This document shows positions 35,206 to 44,551 of a DNA stretch of 59,503 bases, piece after piece. Position 1 is the first letter of the stretch. Each line of letters starts with the position of its first letter. This stretch comes from a bacterium (lineage in GTDB: Bacteria > Planctomycetota > B15-G4), in contig JAUIEF010000012.1 in assembly GCA_030428785.1 (NCBI GenBank), positions 1 to 59,503 on the forward strand. Reading direction: 5' to 3'. Below the pieces are notes generated by a model that was given only the letters and a program-made list of their open reading frames with translations, did no database searches and was not told where the DNA came from. Position numbers and translations under genes: made by a program.

Positions 35206-36483
35206 ATGACCGCCGCCCCGCCTCCGCGCTCCCCGTCGTCCGTCGGCGACGCCCTCCGCGTCGCGATCCTCTCCGTCGGCGACGAGCTCCTCGCGGGCGA
35301 CATCCTCGACACGAACATGCACGGGCTCGCGAACGAGCTCGCGGCGCGCGGGCACCGGCTCGTCGGCACGGCCTGCGTCGGCGACGACCTCGACGCGATC
35401 GTGTCCGCCCTGCGCCGCGCCGCCGAGGACGCCGACGTCCTGCTCGTCACCGGCGGGCTCGGTCCGACCAGGGACGACCTCACGCGCGACGGCGTCGCCG
35501 CCGCGTTCGGGCTCGCGCTCGAGGAACGTGCCGACTACCTCGCGCAGGCGCAGGGGAGCAACGCGGTGCTCACGGAGGGCGCGCGGCTCCAGGCGACCTT
35601 CCCCGCGGGCGCGACGGTGCTCGAGAACGCGCGCGGCACGGCGCCGGGCTTCCTCGTGGAGGGCGCCGTGGACGGCCGCGCGCTGCGCGTCGCGTGCTTC
35701 CCCGGCGTGCCGTCCGAGCTGCGTCCCATGGCGCGCGCGCTCCTCGACGGCCTGGGCCCCGGCGCCCGGGCGGCGACACGCAAGCTGCGGTGCTGCGGCG
35801 CGACCGAGTCGGAGGTGGGGGCCGTGCTCGCCGGGGTCATGGACCGCGCGCGCGCGGGCTGCCTCGTCGGCGTCACCGCGTCGAAGGGCATCCTCACGGT
35901 GTCCGTGCGCGGGGACGACGCGCGCGCCGTCGACGCGACCCTCGAGGAGGCGCGCGCGCTGCTGGGCGACACCGTCTTCGGCGAGGGCGACGACACGCAC
36001 CCCGCGGCCGTCGTCCGGCTGCTCGCCGAGCGTGGTCTCGTCGTGACGACCGCCGAGTCCTGCACGGGCGGGCTCGTCGCGGGCGCGATCACCTCGGTGC
36101 CCGGCTCGTCGGAGGTCCTGCGCGAGGCCGTCGTGACCTACAGCAACGAGGCGAAGACCGCGCGGCTCGGCGTGCCGGAGGCGCTGCTCGCGGAGCACGG
36201 CGCCGTGAGCGAGCCGGTCGCCGCGGCCATGGCGGAGGGCGCCCGCGCGCGCAGCGGCGCCGACGTCGCGCTCTCCGTGTCGGGCATCGCGGGGCCCGGC
36301 GGCGGCACGCCGGACAAGCCCGTGGGCACGGTCGTCTTCGGGCTCGCGGACGCGGCGGGCACCGTGACGCGCACGTTCCGGTGGCGCGGCGGGCGCGACG
36401 AGCTCCGCACGCGTAGCGTCACCGTGTCGCTCGAGCTGCTGCGGCGGCGCCTGCTCGGCGCGGCACGCGACCGGCTGCCGTGA
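35206..36483 (+). CDS. cinA: CinA-family protein (MoCF and nicotinamide-nucleotide amidase domains)
   Basis: A 425-residue full-length CinA. The N-terminal MoCF-like domain opens AILSVGDELLAGDILDTN and has VTGGLGPTRDDLTRD, linked to ADP-ribose pyrophosphatase activity in relatives. The C-terminal domain (about 260-420) has AESCTGGLVAGAI, TYSNEAK and SGIAGPGGGTPDKPVGTV, the nicotinamide mononucleotide deamidase signature, which recycles pyridine nucleotides. The ATG at 35206 is chosen over 35122 because the latter overlaps a -10-like element and would add an Arg/Thr-rich stretch. Confidence 0.94.
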   Translation: MTAAPPPRSPSSVGDALRVAILSVGDELLAGDILDTNMHGLANELAARGHRLVGTACVGDDLDAIVSALRRAAEDADVLLVTGGLGPTRDDLTRDGVAAAFGLALEERADYLAQAQGSNAVLTEGARLQATFPAGATVLENARGTAPGFLVEGAVDGRALRVACFPGVPSELRPMARALLDGLGPGARAATRKLRCCGATESEVGAVLAGVMDRARAGCLVGVTASKGILTVSVRGDDARAVDATLEEARALLGDTVFGEGDDTHPAAVVRLLAERGLVVTTAESCTGGLVAGAITSVPGSSEVLREAVVTYSNEAKTARLGVPEALLAEHGAVSEPVAAAMAEGARARSGADVALSVSGIAGPGGGTPDKPVGTVVFGLADAAGTVTRTFRWRGGRDELRTRSVTVSLELLRRRLLGAARDRLP

Positions 36484-36607
36484 CGCATTGACGGTTCGCG
36501 GAGTGCGCCGGATCATCGACCGGGGACCGGGCGTCGACCGGAGCAACCGGTCGCACCCGGCCGCGCGTCGCGGACCCGCGGTCGCGAACCCCGAGGAGGG
36601 ACACCCC

Positions 36608-38197
36608 ATGCACGTCCGGACAGCTCGTCCGTCGGCGCGACCCGCGCCGCTCGCCGCCCTGCTCGGGCTCACGACGCTCCTCGCGGCCGGCGCCTCGGCG
36701 CAGGGCGTCCTCAACGAGGACGCGGTCGTCTCCGCGCCGCCGCCCGTCCCGACCTTCGAGGACTTCGCGATCGCGCTCGACATCACGGGCAACACGCTCG
36801 TCGTCGGCGAGGGGCGCCCCGGCTCGCTCACGCCGCCGCCGGGACGGGCGCACGTCTACCGTCGGTCCGGACCCGACTGGGTGTTCGAGCAGTCGCTGAC
36901 CGGCGCCGACCAGGCGAACGCGAACGGCTACGGACACGCCGTCGCGATCCACGGCAACCGCGCGATCGTCGGCGCGTTCGAGCGGTCGTCCGGCGTCGGC
37001 GGCGCGTACGTGTACCACTGGGACGGCGCGGTCTGGTCGGAGGAGGCGCTCCTCGAACCGCAGCAGGCGCTCGCGCTCGACCGGTTCGGCGCGGCGGTGG
37101 ACATCCGCGGGGCGACCGTCGCGGTCGGCGCGCCGGGGCGGCCGGGGGCGGTGTCGCCGGGCCGCGTCTCCGTGTTCGTCCGCACGGGCGTGGAGTGGGC
37201 GCTCGAGCAGGTGCTCACCGAGGCGGCGCCGCTCACCGGCGACGGCTTCGGCCGCGCGGTCGCGCTCGTGGACGACCTGCTCCTCGTCGGCGCGCCGGAG
37301 GACGACCTGGCCGGGGCCGACGCCGGCCGCGTGTTCGTGTACCGACGCAGCGGCACGACGTGGACCCTCGAGGACACGCTCGTCGCGGCGGACGCCTCCG
37401 CCGGCGCGATGTTCGGCGCCGCGGTGGACGTCTCGGGCGGGACGGCCGTCGTCGCCGCGCCGGGCGCGTCGCCGACCGGCGCCGTCTACCTCTTCGAGGA
37501 GAGCGCGGGCTCCTGGTCCCAGGACGCGCGGCTCGCGCCCGCGCCGCCCGCCGCGACGCAGGTCTTCGGGGGCGACGTGGCGCTCGAGGGCGACCAGCTC
37601 CTCGTGAGCGACGCGACGACGACCGACGACGGCACGGAGCAGGTGCACGTCTACCGGCGGACGGCCGGCGCGTGGACGGAGGCGGACCCGCTCGAGCCGA
37701 GCACCGCCCTCGGCGCGCCGACCGGCTACGGCGCGGCGGTCGCCCTCGACGACCCGTTCGCGGCCGTCGCGTGGCCGGACACGATCGGCGGCGGCGCGGC
37801 CCTGCTGCACCGGCTCGACTCGCCGTGGCGCGACCTCGGCGGCGAGCCGGAGACCGGCGGCTTCACCCCGCAGGCGATCCTCCGCGGCGAGGGCCCCCTG
37901 ACCGCGGGCAGCCTGACGACGATCGAGCTGGACGGCGGCCTGCCCGGGATCGCGGCGCTCGCGTGGCTGTCGTACTCGTCCGCGCCGATCGACGCCCTCG
38001 GCGGCCGGGTCCACGCGTTCCCGCCGGACCGGCAGTTCCTCTTCTTCACCGACGCCGCGGCGCAGCTCTCCCTCGGCGTGCAGTGGCCGGCCGGGATCCC
38101 CGCGGGCTTCGAGTTCTGGATCCAGTTCATCCTGGACGCGACGAACCCGCCTCACGAGCTCCTGCTCTCGAACGCGATCACCGCGACGACGCCTTGA
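36608..38197 (+). CDS. Secreted FG-GAP-repeat protein with shared C-terminal domain
   Basis: A 529-residue protein with a signal peptide (cleavage near ASAQG, residue 32). Residues 45-400 are six or seven repeats of the plan FGAAVDIRG..VAVGAPG..GRVSVFVRTG..W.LEQ.L, the FG-GAP type seen in integrin-like beta-propellers. Residues 407-529 are the shared C-terminal domain (WRDLGGEP to LSNAITATTP). GAGGAGG lies upstream of the ATG. It is probably an extracellular or surface protein; no enzymatic motif is visible. Confidence 0.85.
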   Translation: MHVRTARPSARPAPLAALLGLTTLLAAGASAQGVLNEDAVVSAPPPVPTFEDFAIALDITGNTLVVGEGRPGSLTPPPGRAHVYRRSGPDWVFEQSLTGADQANANGYGHAVAIHGNRAIVGAFERSSGVGGAYVYHWDGAVWSEEALLEPQQALALDRFGAAVDIRGATVAVGAPGRPGAVSPGRVSVFVRTGVEWALEQVLTEAAPLTGDGFGRAVALVDDLLLVGAPEDDLAGADAGRVFVYRRSGTTWTLEDTLVAADASAGAMFGAAVDVSGGTAVVAAPGASPTGAVYLFEESAGSWSQDARLAPAPPAATQVFGGDVALEGDQLLVSDATTTDDGTEQVHVYRRTAGAWTEADPLEPSTALGAPTGYGAAVALDDPFAAVAWPDTIGGGAALLHRLDSPWRDLGGEPETGGFTPQAILRGEGPLTAGSLTTIELDGGLPGIAALAWLSYSSAPIDALGGRVHAFPPDRQFLFFTDAAAQLSLGVQWPAGIPAGFEFWIQFILDATNPPHELLLSNAITATTP

Positions 38198-38269
38198 CGG
38201 GCGCCGGCGTCGCGGGAACCGGTGCGCGCACGGCGTGCCGCGCGGCGCGTCGCGCGCACGGCCCTCCGC

Positions 38270-39961
38270 TCACTCCGCCGACGCGTCGCCTCCGCCGCCC
38301 GGCTCGCAGAAGCAGGACGAGGTCGCGTCCATGTCGGCCCGCGCCCACGCGCGGTCCTTCTCGGCCGCGAAGGTCGCCGCCTCGGCGAGCCGCCCCTGCG
38401 CCGTGAGCGCCTGCTCGAGCCCGAGCAGCGACCAGCCGTTGCCCGGGTTGCGCTCGAGGTCCGCGCGGTAGACCGCCTCGGCCTCCTCGGCGCGACCGTC
38501 CGCCATGAGCAGCGCGCCGAGCGCGTGCCGCACCGGCTGCATCCAGCCCGGCGGCTCGTCGTAGTGCATGGCGTCCTCGGCCTCGACGCCGGCGCGCAGC
38601 TCCGCGAACGCCTCCTCCGCGCGGCCCTCGCGCCAGAGCAGCTCGCCCTTCAGCATGGCGTGCGCGAGCTCGAGCACCGTCGTCGCGGGGTTCGCGCCGG
38701 CGAGCCAGTCCTCCGGCACCTCGGGCTTCGCGCGCTCGAAGGCCGCGAGCTCGCGCCGCGCCTCCTCGGTGCGACCCGTCGCGGAGAACGCGACGCCGCG
38801 CGCGTAGTGCCACTGCGCGACGGACATCTTCCGGAAGGACGGCGGCTCCGGCGTCTCGAGGATCTCGTCCCAGCGGCCGAAGCGCACCGCGACGTGCAGA
38901 CCGGTCGACATGAGGCCGTCCACCCACGCCGGGTTCTCGCGGATGAAGTCCTCGGGGATGCTCGCGTCGAGCTCGGCGGCCGCGTCCGTCGCCGTCCGCT
39001 CGCGCCCCTCCATCATCGCGCAGTACGCGAGCATGTGGACGTTGTGTGCGTAGTACCCCATGTAGTTGCCTTCGGGCGCGCCGGCCTCGAAGTACGCGTG
39101 GTCGGCGGCGACCGCGCGCTCGTTGCAGTCGGCGCCGTCGGCGTAGCGGCCGATGTGCACGTAGATGTGCGACGGCATGTGGAGCAGGTGCCCGGAGCCG
39201 GGGACGCGCTCCGCGAGGAGGTCGGCGGCGGCCTCGGCGCGGCGGGGGTCGCCCACCTCGAGCGCGTGGACGAGGAAGTGGCACGCGCCGGCGTGGTCCG
39301 GCTCGGTGCCCAGCGCGCGCTCGAGCGCGGCGATCGCCTCGGGGACGCGGCCCTTCGGCTTCAGGTCCTCGTCCCAGTACTCCCAGGGCGTGAGGAGCAT
39401 GAGCGACTCCGCGTAGAGCGTCGCGACGTCGGGGTTGTCGCCGTAGCGCGCGTAGACGTCGCCCATCGCGACGGCGTAGGCCTCGTCGAGCTCCTTGCGG
39501 TCCTCGGGCGGCGGCCACGCGAAGCGCGTCGCCTCGGCGTACGCGAGCGCGGCCTCGAGCGGCGTCTTGTCGCCGGACGTGCGCACCGCGCGCATCGCGG
39601 CGTCGTACGCGACGCGGCACTCCTCCTCGGTCATCGACGGGTCGTTGACGTCCGTGCCGCTGCTGTGCGCGAGGCCCCACCAGGCCATCGTGCAGTCGGG
39701 ATCGAGGCGCGCCGCCTCCGCGAAGCTGCGCCGCGCCTCGTCGAAGTTGAAGCCGTAGAGCAGGGTGAGCCCCTGGTCGAACCAGGCCTGCGCCTCCGCC
39801 GAGTCGGTGGAGATCTCGCGCCGGCACACGTCGACGCCGTCGTAGCGGCGCGCGGCGAAGTCGAGCGCGTCGGGCGTCGACGCGCAGGCGGCCACGACCG
39901 CGAGGGGCACGAGCACGAGGGCGCGACGGAGGGTCGCGCGGGGCGAGGGGGGTGACGACAT
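38270..39961 (-). CDS. TPR lipoprotein
   Basis: A 563-residue protein with a signal peptide ending in a lipobox (AVVAAC, Cys26), then TPR-like helical repeats throughout (for example AQAWFDQGLTLLYGFNFDEARRSF, then FATGRTEEARREL-like units near the end). The centre carries conserved-looking His motifs, HFLVHALE and HLLHMPSHIYVHIGRY, that I recall from a widespread family of TPR proteins without known function. These His residues could bind metal. The last residues contain CFCEPGGGG. A promoter is not evident in the 180 bases upstream. Confidence 0.83.
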   Translation of the reverse strand: MSSPPSPRATLRRALVLVPLAVVAACASTPDALDFAARRYDGVDVCRREISTDSAEAQAWFDQGLTLLYGFNFDEARRSFAEAARLDPDCTMAWWGLAHSSGTDVNDPSMTEEECRVAYDAAMRAVRTSGDKTPLEAALAYAEATRFAWPPPEDRKELDEAYAVAMGDVYARYGDNPDVATLYAESLMLLTPWEYWDEDLKPKGRVPEAIAALERALGTEPDHAGACHFLVHALEVGDPRRAEAAADLLAERVPGSGHLLHMPSHIYVHIGRYADGADCNERAVAADHAYFEAGAPEGNYMGYYAHNVHMLAYCAMMEGRERTATDAAAELDASIPEDFIRENPAWVDGLMSTGLHVAVRFGRWDEILETPEPPSFRKMSVAQWHYARGVAFSATGRTEEARRELAAFERAKPEVPEDWLAGANPATTVLELAHAMLKGELLWREGRAEEAFAELRAGVEAEDAMHYDEPPGWMQPVRHALGALLMADGRAEEAEAVYRADLERNPGNGWSLLGLEQALTAQGRLAEAATFAAEKDRAWARADMDATSSCFCEPGGGGDASAE

Positions 39962-40121
39962 CGGCCGGCTCCGCGAGGGGGATGGGGAGCGGGCGCCCGG
40001 GGCTGCCCGACCCGGCCGGCGATGGTAACCCGCGCGGGGCGGGTCCCGTCGGGACGCTCGATCGGCCTGCCCGGACGCACGCACCCCTGCATGGCGTGAG
40101 CCGGGCCGACGCTGAACCACG

Positions 40122-40141
40122 AAAAAAGCCGGGGGTCCGGC
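40122..40141 (-). terminator. Intrinsic terminator of the ABC exporter operon
   Basis: On the minus strand GCCGG, loop ACCC, CCGGC is followed by TTTTTT (down to 40122). It begins immediately after the stop codon (40144-40142) of the last permease gene. It is the clearest Rho-independent terminator in the window. Confidence 0.8.
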
Positions 40142-41305
40142 CTAGTGCGCCCGCAGCGCCTCGACCGGCTGCATGCGCGCGGCGCGCCATGCGGGGAGCG
40201 CGCCGCCGACGAGACCCAGCCCGAACGCGAGCACGAACGCGGTCCCGACGAGGCGCGGCGTGACGGTGAACGCGAAGGACACGTCGGTGAATGTGTTGAA
40301 GTTCGTGAGCCCCGTGCCGAGCCCGTCGAACGGCAGCGTGATGAGCACGCCGAGCGCGCCGCCGAGCACGCCGATGACGGCGGACTCGAAGAGGAAGGTG
40401 ATGAACACGGAGAAGCGGCTGTAGCCGAGGGCCAGCAGCACGCCGATCTCGTGCGTGCGCGAGCCGACGGACGCGAGCATGGTGTTCACGGCGCCGAGCA
40501 CGGCGGAGCTGCCCATGACGACCGTGAGGAAGACGGCGAGGATCTCGAGCAGCCCGCCGAGCATGGTCGTCTGCCCGGCGAGGTATTCGCGCTCGGACTG
40601 CACCTCGACGGTCGTGCGTCGGTCGTCGCCGAGCGACGCCTTGACGGCCTCGAGGTCCGTGCCGGGCTCGAGCCGCGCCACGACGCGCTGGTAGCCGGGC
40701 CGGTCGAGCGCGTCGATCATGCGCTCGACGTCGCCCCAGACCTCGCTGCCCTGCGCGCCGTCGTGCTCGACGATGCCGACGACCTTGAACGGCGTGAGGT
40801 TGAGCGTGATCGTCGCGCCGATCTCGGCGCCCTCCATGCGCTCGGTGAGCGGCTTGCCCACGACGACCTCGTCCGTCCCGAACTCGAACCAGCGCCCGTC
40901 GAGCAAGCGGACCGAGCTGCCCATGAGCTCGAGGGAGAGCGGCTGGATGCCGCGCAGCGGGACGTTCGTGAGGTCGCCGTCCTTGGCCTCCATGTACACG
41001 GCGAGGAAGCTCTCGGCGGCGGCGAGCGGGCGGCCGTCGGCGGCGCGCGCGATCTCCGGGCGCTCCTTCATGACGACGTCGACGATGTCGCGCGTGATCC
41101 AGCTCTCGCCCTCCGACGACGCGCCGGGGCGCAGGTAGATGGCGATGTCGGACTCGCCGCGCGGGGCGTAGACGGACTCGAAGCCGTCGCGCAGCGCGAG
41201 CACGCCGGCGAACACGGCGACGGTGCACGCGATGCCGAGCATGGTGAGCAGCGCCGACGAGCGCCGGACCATGACGTTGCCGATCGTGTAGCGGACGGGG
41301 AGCAT
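40142..41305 (-). CDS. MacB/FtsX-type ABC transporter permease 2
   Basis: A 387-residue membrane protein with one N-terminal helix (about 17-40), an extracytoplasmic MacB-like domain (about 50-250) and three C-terminal helices (near 275-295, 325-345, 360-380) carrying SRTHEIGVLLALGYSRFSVFITFLFES and the terminal LPAWRAARMQPVEALRAH, hallmarks of FtsX/MacB permeases. Its start overlaps the stop of the other permease (TGATG). Such permeases use ATP hydrolysis to drive mechanical work or substrate release in the periplasm. Confidence 0.92.
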   Translation of the reverse strand: MLPVRYTIGNVMVRRSSALLTMLGIACTVAVFAGVLALRDGFESVYAPRGESDIAIYLRPGASSEGESWITRDIVDVVMKERPEIARAADGRPLAAAESFLAVYMEAKDGDLTNVPLRGIQPLSLELMGSSVRLLDGRWFEFGTDEVVVGKPLTERMEGAEIGATITLNLTPFKVVGIVEHDGAQGSEVWGDVERMIDALDRPGYQRVVARLEPGTDLEAVKASLGDDRRTTVEVQSEREYLAGQTTMLGGLLEILAVFLTVVMGSSAVLGAVNTMLASVGSRTHEIGVLLALGYSRFSVFITFLFESAVIGVLGGALGVLITLPFDGLGTGLTNFNTFTDVSFAFTVTPRLVGTAFVLAFGLGLVGGALPAWRAARMQPVEALRAH

Positions 41306-42512
41306 CAGCCTTCGCTCCGCAGGGCGTCGGCGGGTTGGAGGCGGCCGAGGCCGACGGCCGGCCCGAGGCCCGCCGCGACGCCGACGACGAGCGTCACGAC
41401 GGCGGCGAGCGCGAGCGTCGACGGGTCGACCGCGTAGTTGGGGAGGTTGCCGGAGAACGCGGCGCGGACGCCCTCCTGCGAGGTCGCCGCGAGCGCGATG
41501 CCGAGGCCGCCGCCCAGCGTGCAGAGCACCATGGACTCGACGAGCAGCAGCCGCGCCACGCTGCCGTCCGTGAAGCCGAGCGCCTTGAGGATGCCCGCCT
41601 CGCCGCGTCGCTGCCGGCCGGCCATGAGCATCGTGTTGACGACGGAGAAGAGCACGGCGAACACGATGGCGCCGCCGATGCTGCCCATGAACGCGGGCAC
41701 GTTGCCGAGCATCGCGACGAAGAACGACTGGAACGCCGCCTCGGTGCTCGTCTTCGTGCGCTGCGGTCCGTTCTCGAAGAGCGCGTCGATGCTCGCGCTC
41801 ACGGCGCCCGGGTCGGCCGACGGCTCGATGTTCACCATGTACACGCCGGTGCCCATGTCGTCGGTCATGCCCGCCGCCTCGAGCGTCTCCTTGAGGTAGT
41901 CGAAGCGGAAGAACATCTGGCGCGGGTCGAAGTTCGACTTGAGCGGCTCGTACACGGCGACGATGTCGAAGTCCCACGCGCTGCGGTCCTGCTTGGTGAA
42001 GATGCGCGGCAGGATGGGCACGGTGTCGCCGACCTCCCAGCCCTTCTCCTCGACGAGGCCGGTGCCGATGATCGCCGCGCGCCGGTCGCCGGCCATCGCG
42101 CGCTCGACGGCGTCCTGCAGCGTCTCGCCCGGCGCGGGCGTCGGTCCGTCGACGAGCCGCATGTCCTTCGCGTACATGTCGAGGAAGCGGTCGTGGTCGA
42201 CCCCGAACTGCGCGAACGGCGTCTCGTCCTCCTGGTAGTACCCGCCGAACCACTGGAAGACCGTGACCTCGTCCACGCCGGGGAGGTTCGCGATCTTCTC
42301 CTGGTAGCCGAGCGGCAGGTTCACGAAGAGCGAGACCGCCGATTGCACGACGAGGCGCTGCGTGGCCGACTCGTTCACCGCGCGGTCGAGCGTCGTCACG
42401 ATGGAGACGACGAAGCAGAGCAGGAAGATCGCGAGCGTGAGCGCCGCGATCGTGAGCCCGCTGCGCGCCCAGTGGTGCGCGAGGTGCTTGCGGACGAGGA
42501 CGAGCGACGACC

Positions 42513-42516
<4 letters not shown>
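41305..42516 (-). CDS. MacB/FtsX-type ABC transporter permease 1
   Basis: A 403-residue membrane protein with the same topology as its neighbour: an N-terminal helix (about 20-43), a periplasmic domain, and three C-terminal helices with RQRRGEAGILKALGFTDGSVARLLLVES and the ending GLGRLQPADALRSEG. The two permeases are distinct, so the exporter is probably a heterodimer. It overlaps the ATPase gene by 4 bases and the second permease by one shared base run (TGATG). Confidence 0.92.
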
Positions 42517-43208
<692 letters not shown>

Positions 43209-43286
43209 GGGCGGCTGCGCGTTCGGGGTGACGGTGGGCGTGGGGTCGTTCGCGGTGCGGGCGTCGCGGGATGCGGGCGGTCGGCG

Positions 43287-44480
43287 TCAGGACCCGACGC
43301 GCACGCGCGCCCCGTCCGCGAGTCCGGGCGGCGGACTCAGGACGACGCGCTCGTTGCCCCGGAGGCCCTCCGCGACGCGCACCTCGCCGGCGACCGGGTC
43401 GCCCTCGAGCTCGACGTCGCGGCGCACGGCCGTCTCGTCCTCGAGGAGGAACACGTAGGCGCCCGTGTCGTCCTCGACGACGGCCGCGGCGGGCGCGTAG
43501 ACGCCGCGGTCCTCGTCGCCGGCGTCGTCGGCGGGCGCCTCGTCGAGGAACACCGCGCGCACGCCCATCTCGGGCAGGATGCGGTCGTCGCGCTCGAGGA
43601 ACTCGACGCGCACCTCGACGGTGGCCTTCGTGCGGTCGGCCATGGGCCAGATCTGGCGCACGCGCCCCGGGTAGCCGTCGGTGGGGAAGGCGTCCAGGTA
43701 GATGCGGACGGGCGCGCCCTCGCGCGCGACGGCGAGCGTGCTCTGCGAGAGCTCGACCTGCACCTCGAGCGTGTCGAAGTCGACGAGCGTCGCGACGGCG
43801 CCGCGGGCGTTCGGGCCGATGGCGCCGAGCGCGGAGACGACCTCGCCCACCTCGGCGTCCTTCGCGGTGATGACGCCCGCGAAGGGCGCGTACACCGACG
43901 ACTTGTCGATGCGCACGTCGATCTCGTCGAGCCGCGCGTGCAGCGCCGCGAGCGCGGCGGCGGCCTCGTCGCGCGTCGCGAGCGCGTTGTCGCGCGCGGA
44001 CACGGAGGTGTCGCCGGTCTCGAGCAGCGCGGCGTGGCGCGCGTACTCCGTCTCCGCGAGCGCGTGCGTCGCCTCGGCGCGGCGGATCTCCGCCTCGACC
44101 TGCGTGCGCGCGGCGTCGAGCTCGCGCGTGTCGAGGCGCGCGACGAGCTCGCCGGACTCGACGCGGTCGCCCTCCTCGACGAGGAGCGCGGTGATGCGGC
44201 CCTGGATGTCGGTGGAGAGCGCGGCGCGCCGGCGCGCGACGACGTAGCCGTTGGCGCTCGTCCCCTCGGCGCGCGCGACGCCGCCCGCGCGCCGGACGCT
44301 GCCGACGCTCACGAGCGGGTGGTCCGGATCCGCGCCGAGCAGGCCGGCGTGCCAGGCCTCGCGCGCGCCGCCCGCGAGGAGCAGGAGGAGCGCGACCCAC
44401 CAGCCGCCCCGCCCGCCGCGGCGCGCCGAGCCGCCGCGGTCGATGGAGAGTCGGGTCAGGTCGGGGCGGTCGGCCGGCAT
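43287..44480 (-). CDS. Periplasmic adaptor (HlyD/MacA-like membrane fusion protein)
   Basis: A 397-residue protein with one N-terminal helix (about 27-43), a biotinyl-lipoyl-like part (GRITALLVEEGDRVESGELVARLD), a helical hairpin (about 125-195), a second lipoyl half (VYAPFAGVITAKDAEVGEVV) and beta-barrel domains. This is the MacA/HlyD layout. With the ATPase and two permeases it makes a MacAB-like tripartite exporter; no outer-membrane channel gene is visible. A TACAAT -10 lies 9 bases before the ATG, so the message would be leaderless or nearly so. Confidence 0.92.
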   Translation of the reverse strand: MPADRPDLTRLSIDRGGSARRGGRGGWWVALLLLLAGGAREAWHAGLLGADPDHPLVSVGSVRRAGGVARAEGTSANGYVVARRRAALSTDIQGRITALLVEEGDRVESGELVARLDTRELDAARTQVEAEIRRAEATHALAETEYARHAALLETGDTSVSARDNALATRDEAAAALAALHARLDEIDVRIDKSSVYAPFAGVITAKDAEVGEVVSALGAIGPNARGAVATLVDFDTLEVQVELSQSTLAVAREGAPVRIYLDAFPTDGYPGRVRQIWPMADRTKATVEVRVEFLERDDRILPEMGVRAVFLDEAPADDAGDEDRGVYAPAAAVVEDDTGAYVFLLEDETAVRRDVELEGDPVAGEVRVAEGLRGNERVVLSPPPGLADGARVRVGS

Positions 44481-44489
44481 GGCGACCGG

Positions 44490-44495
44490 ATTGTA
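44490..44495 (-). promoter_or_regulatory. -10 element TACAAT of the ABC exporter operon
   Basis: On the minus strand GTACAAT ends 9 bases before the ATG at 44480. Transcription should start 2-4 bases before the start codon, leaving no room for a ribosome site, so translation is probably leaderless. Confidence 0.6.
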
Positions 44496-44551
44496 CGGAC
44501 AGCCCCGCCGGCGCGTCGCGCGGGTCGCCCGCGGGAGACCGCGCCGTCAGC

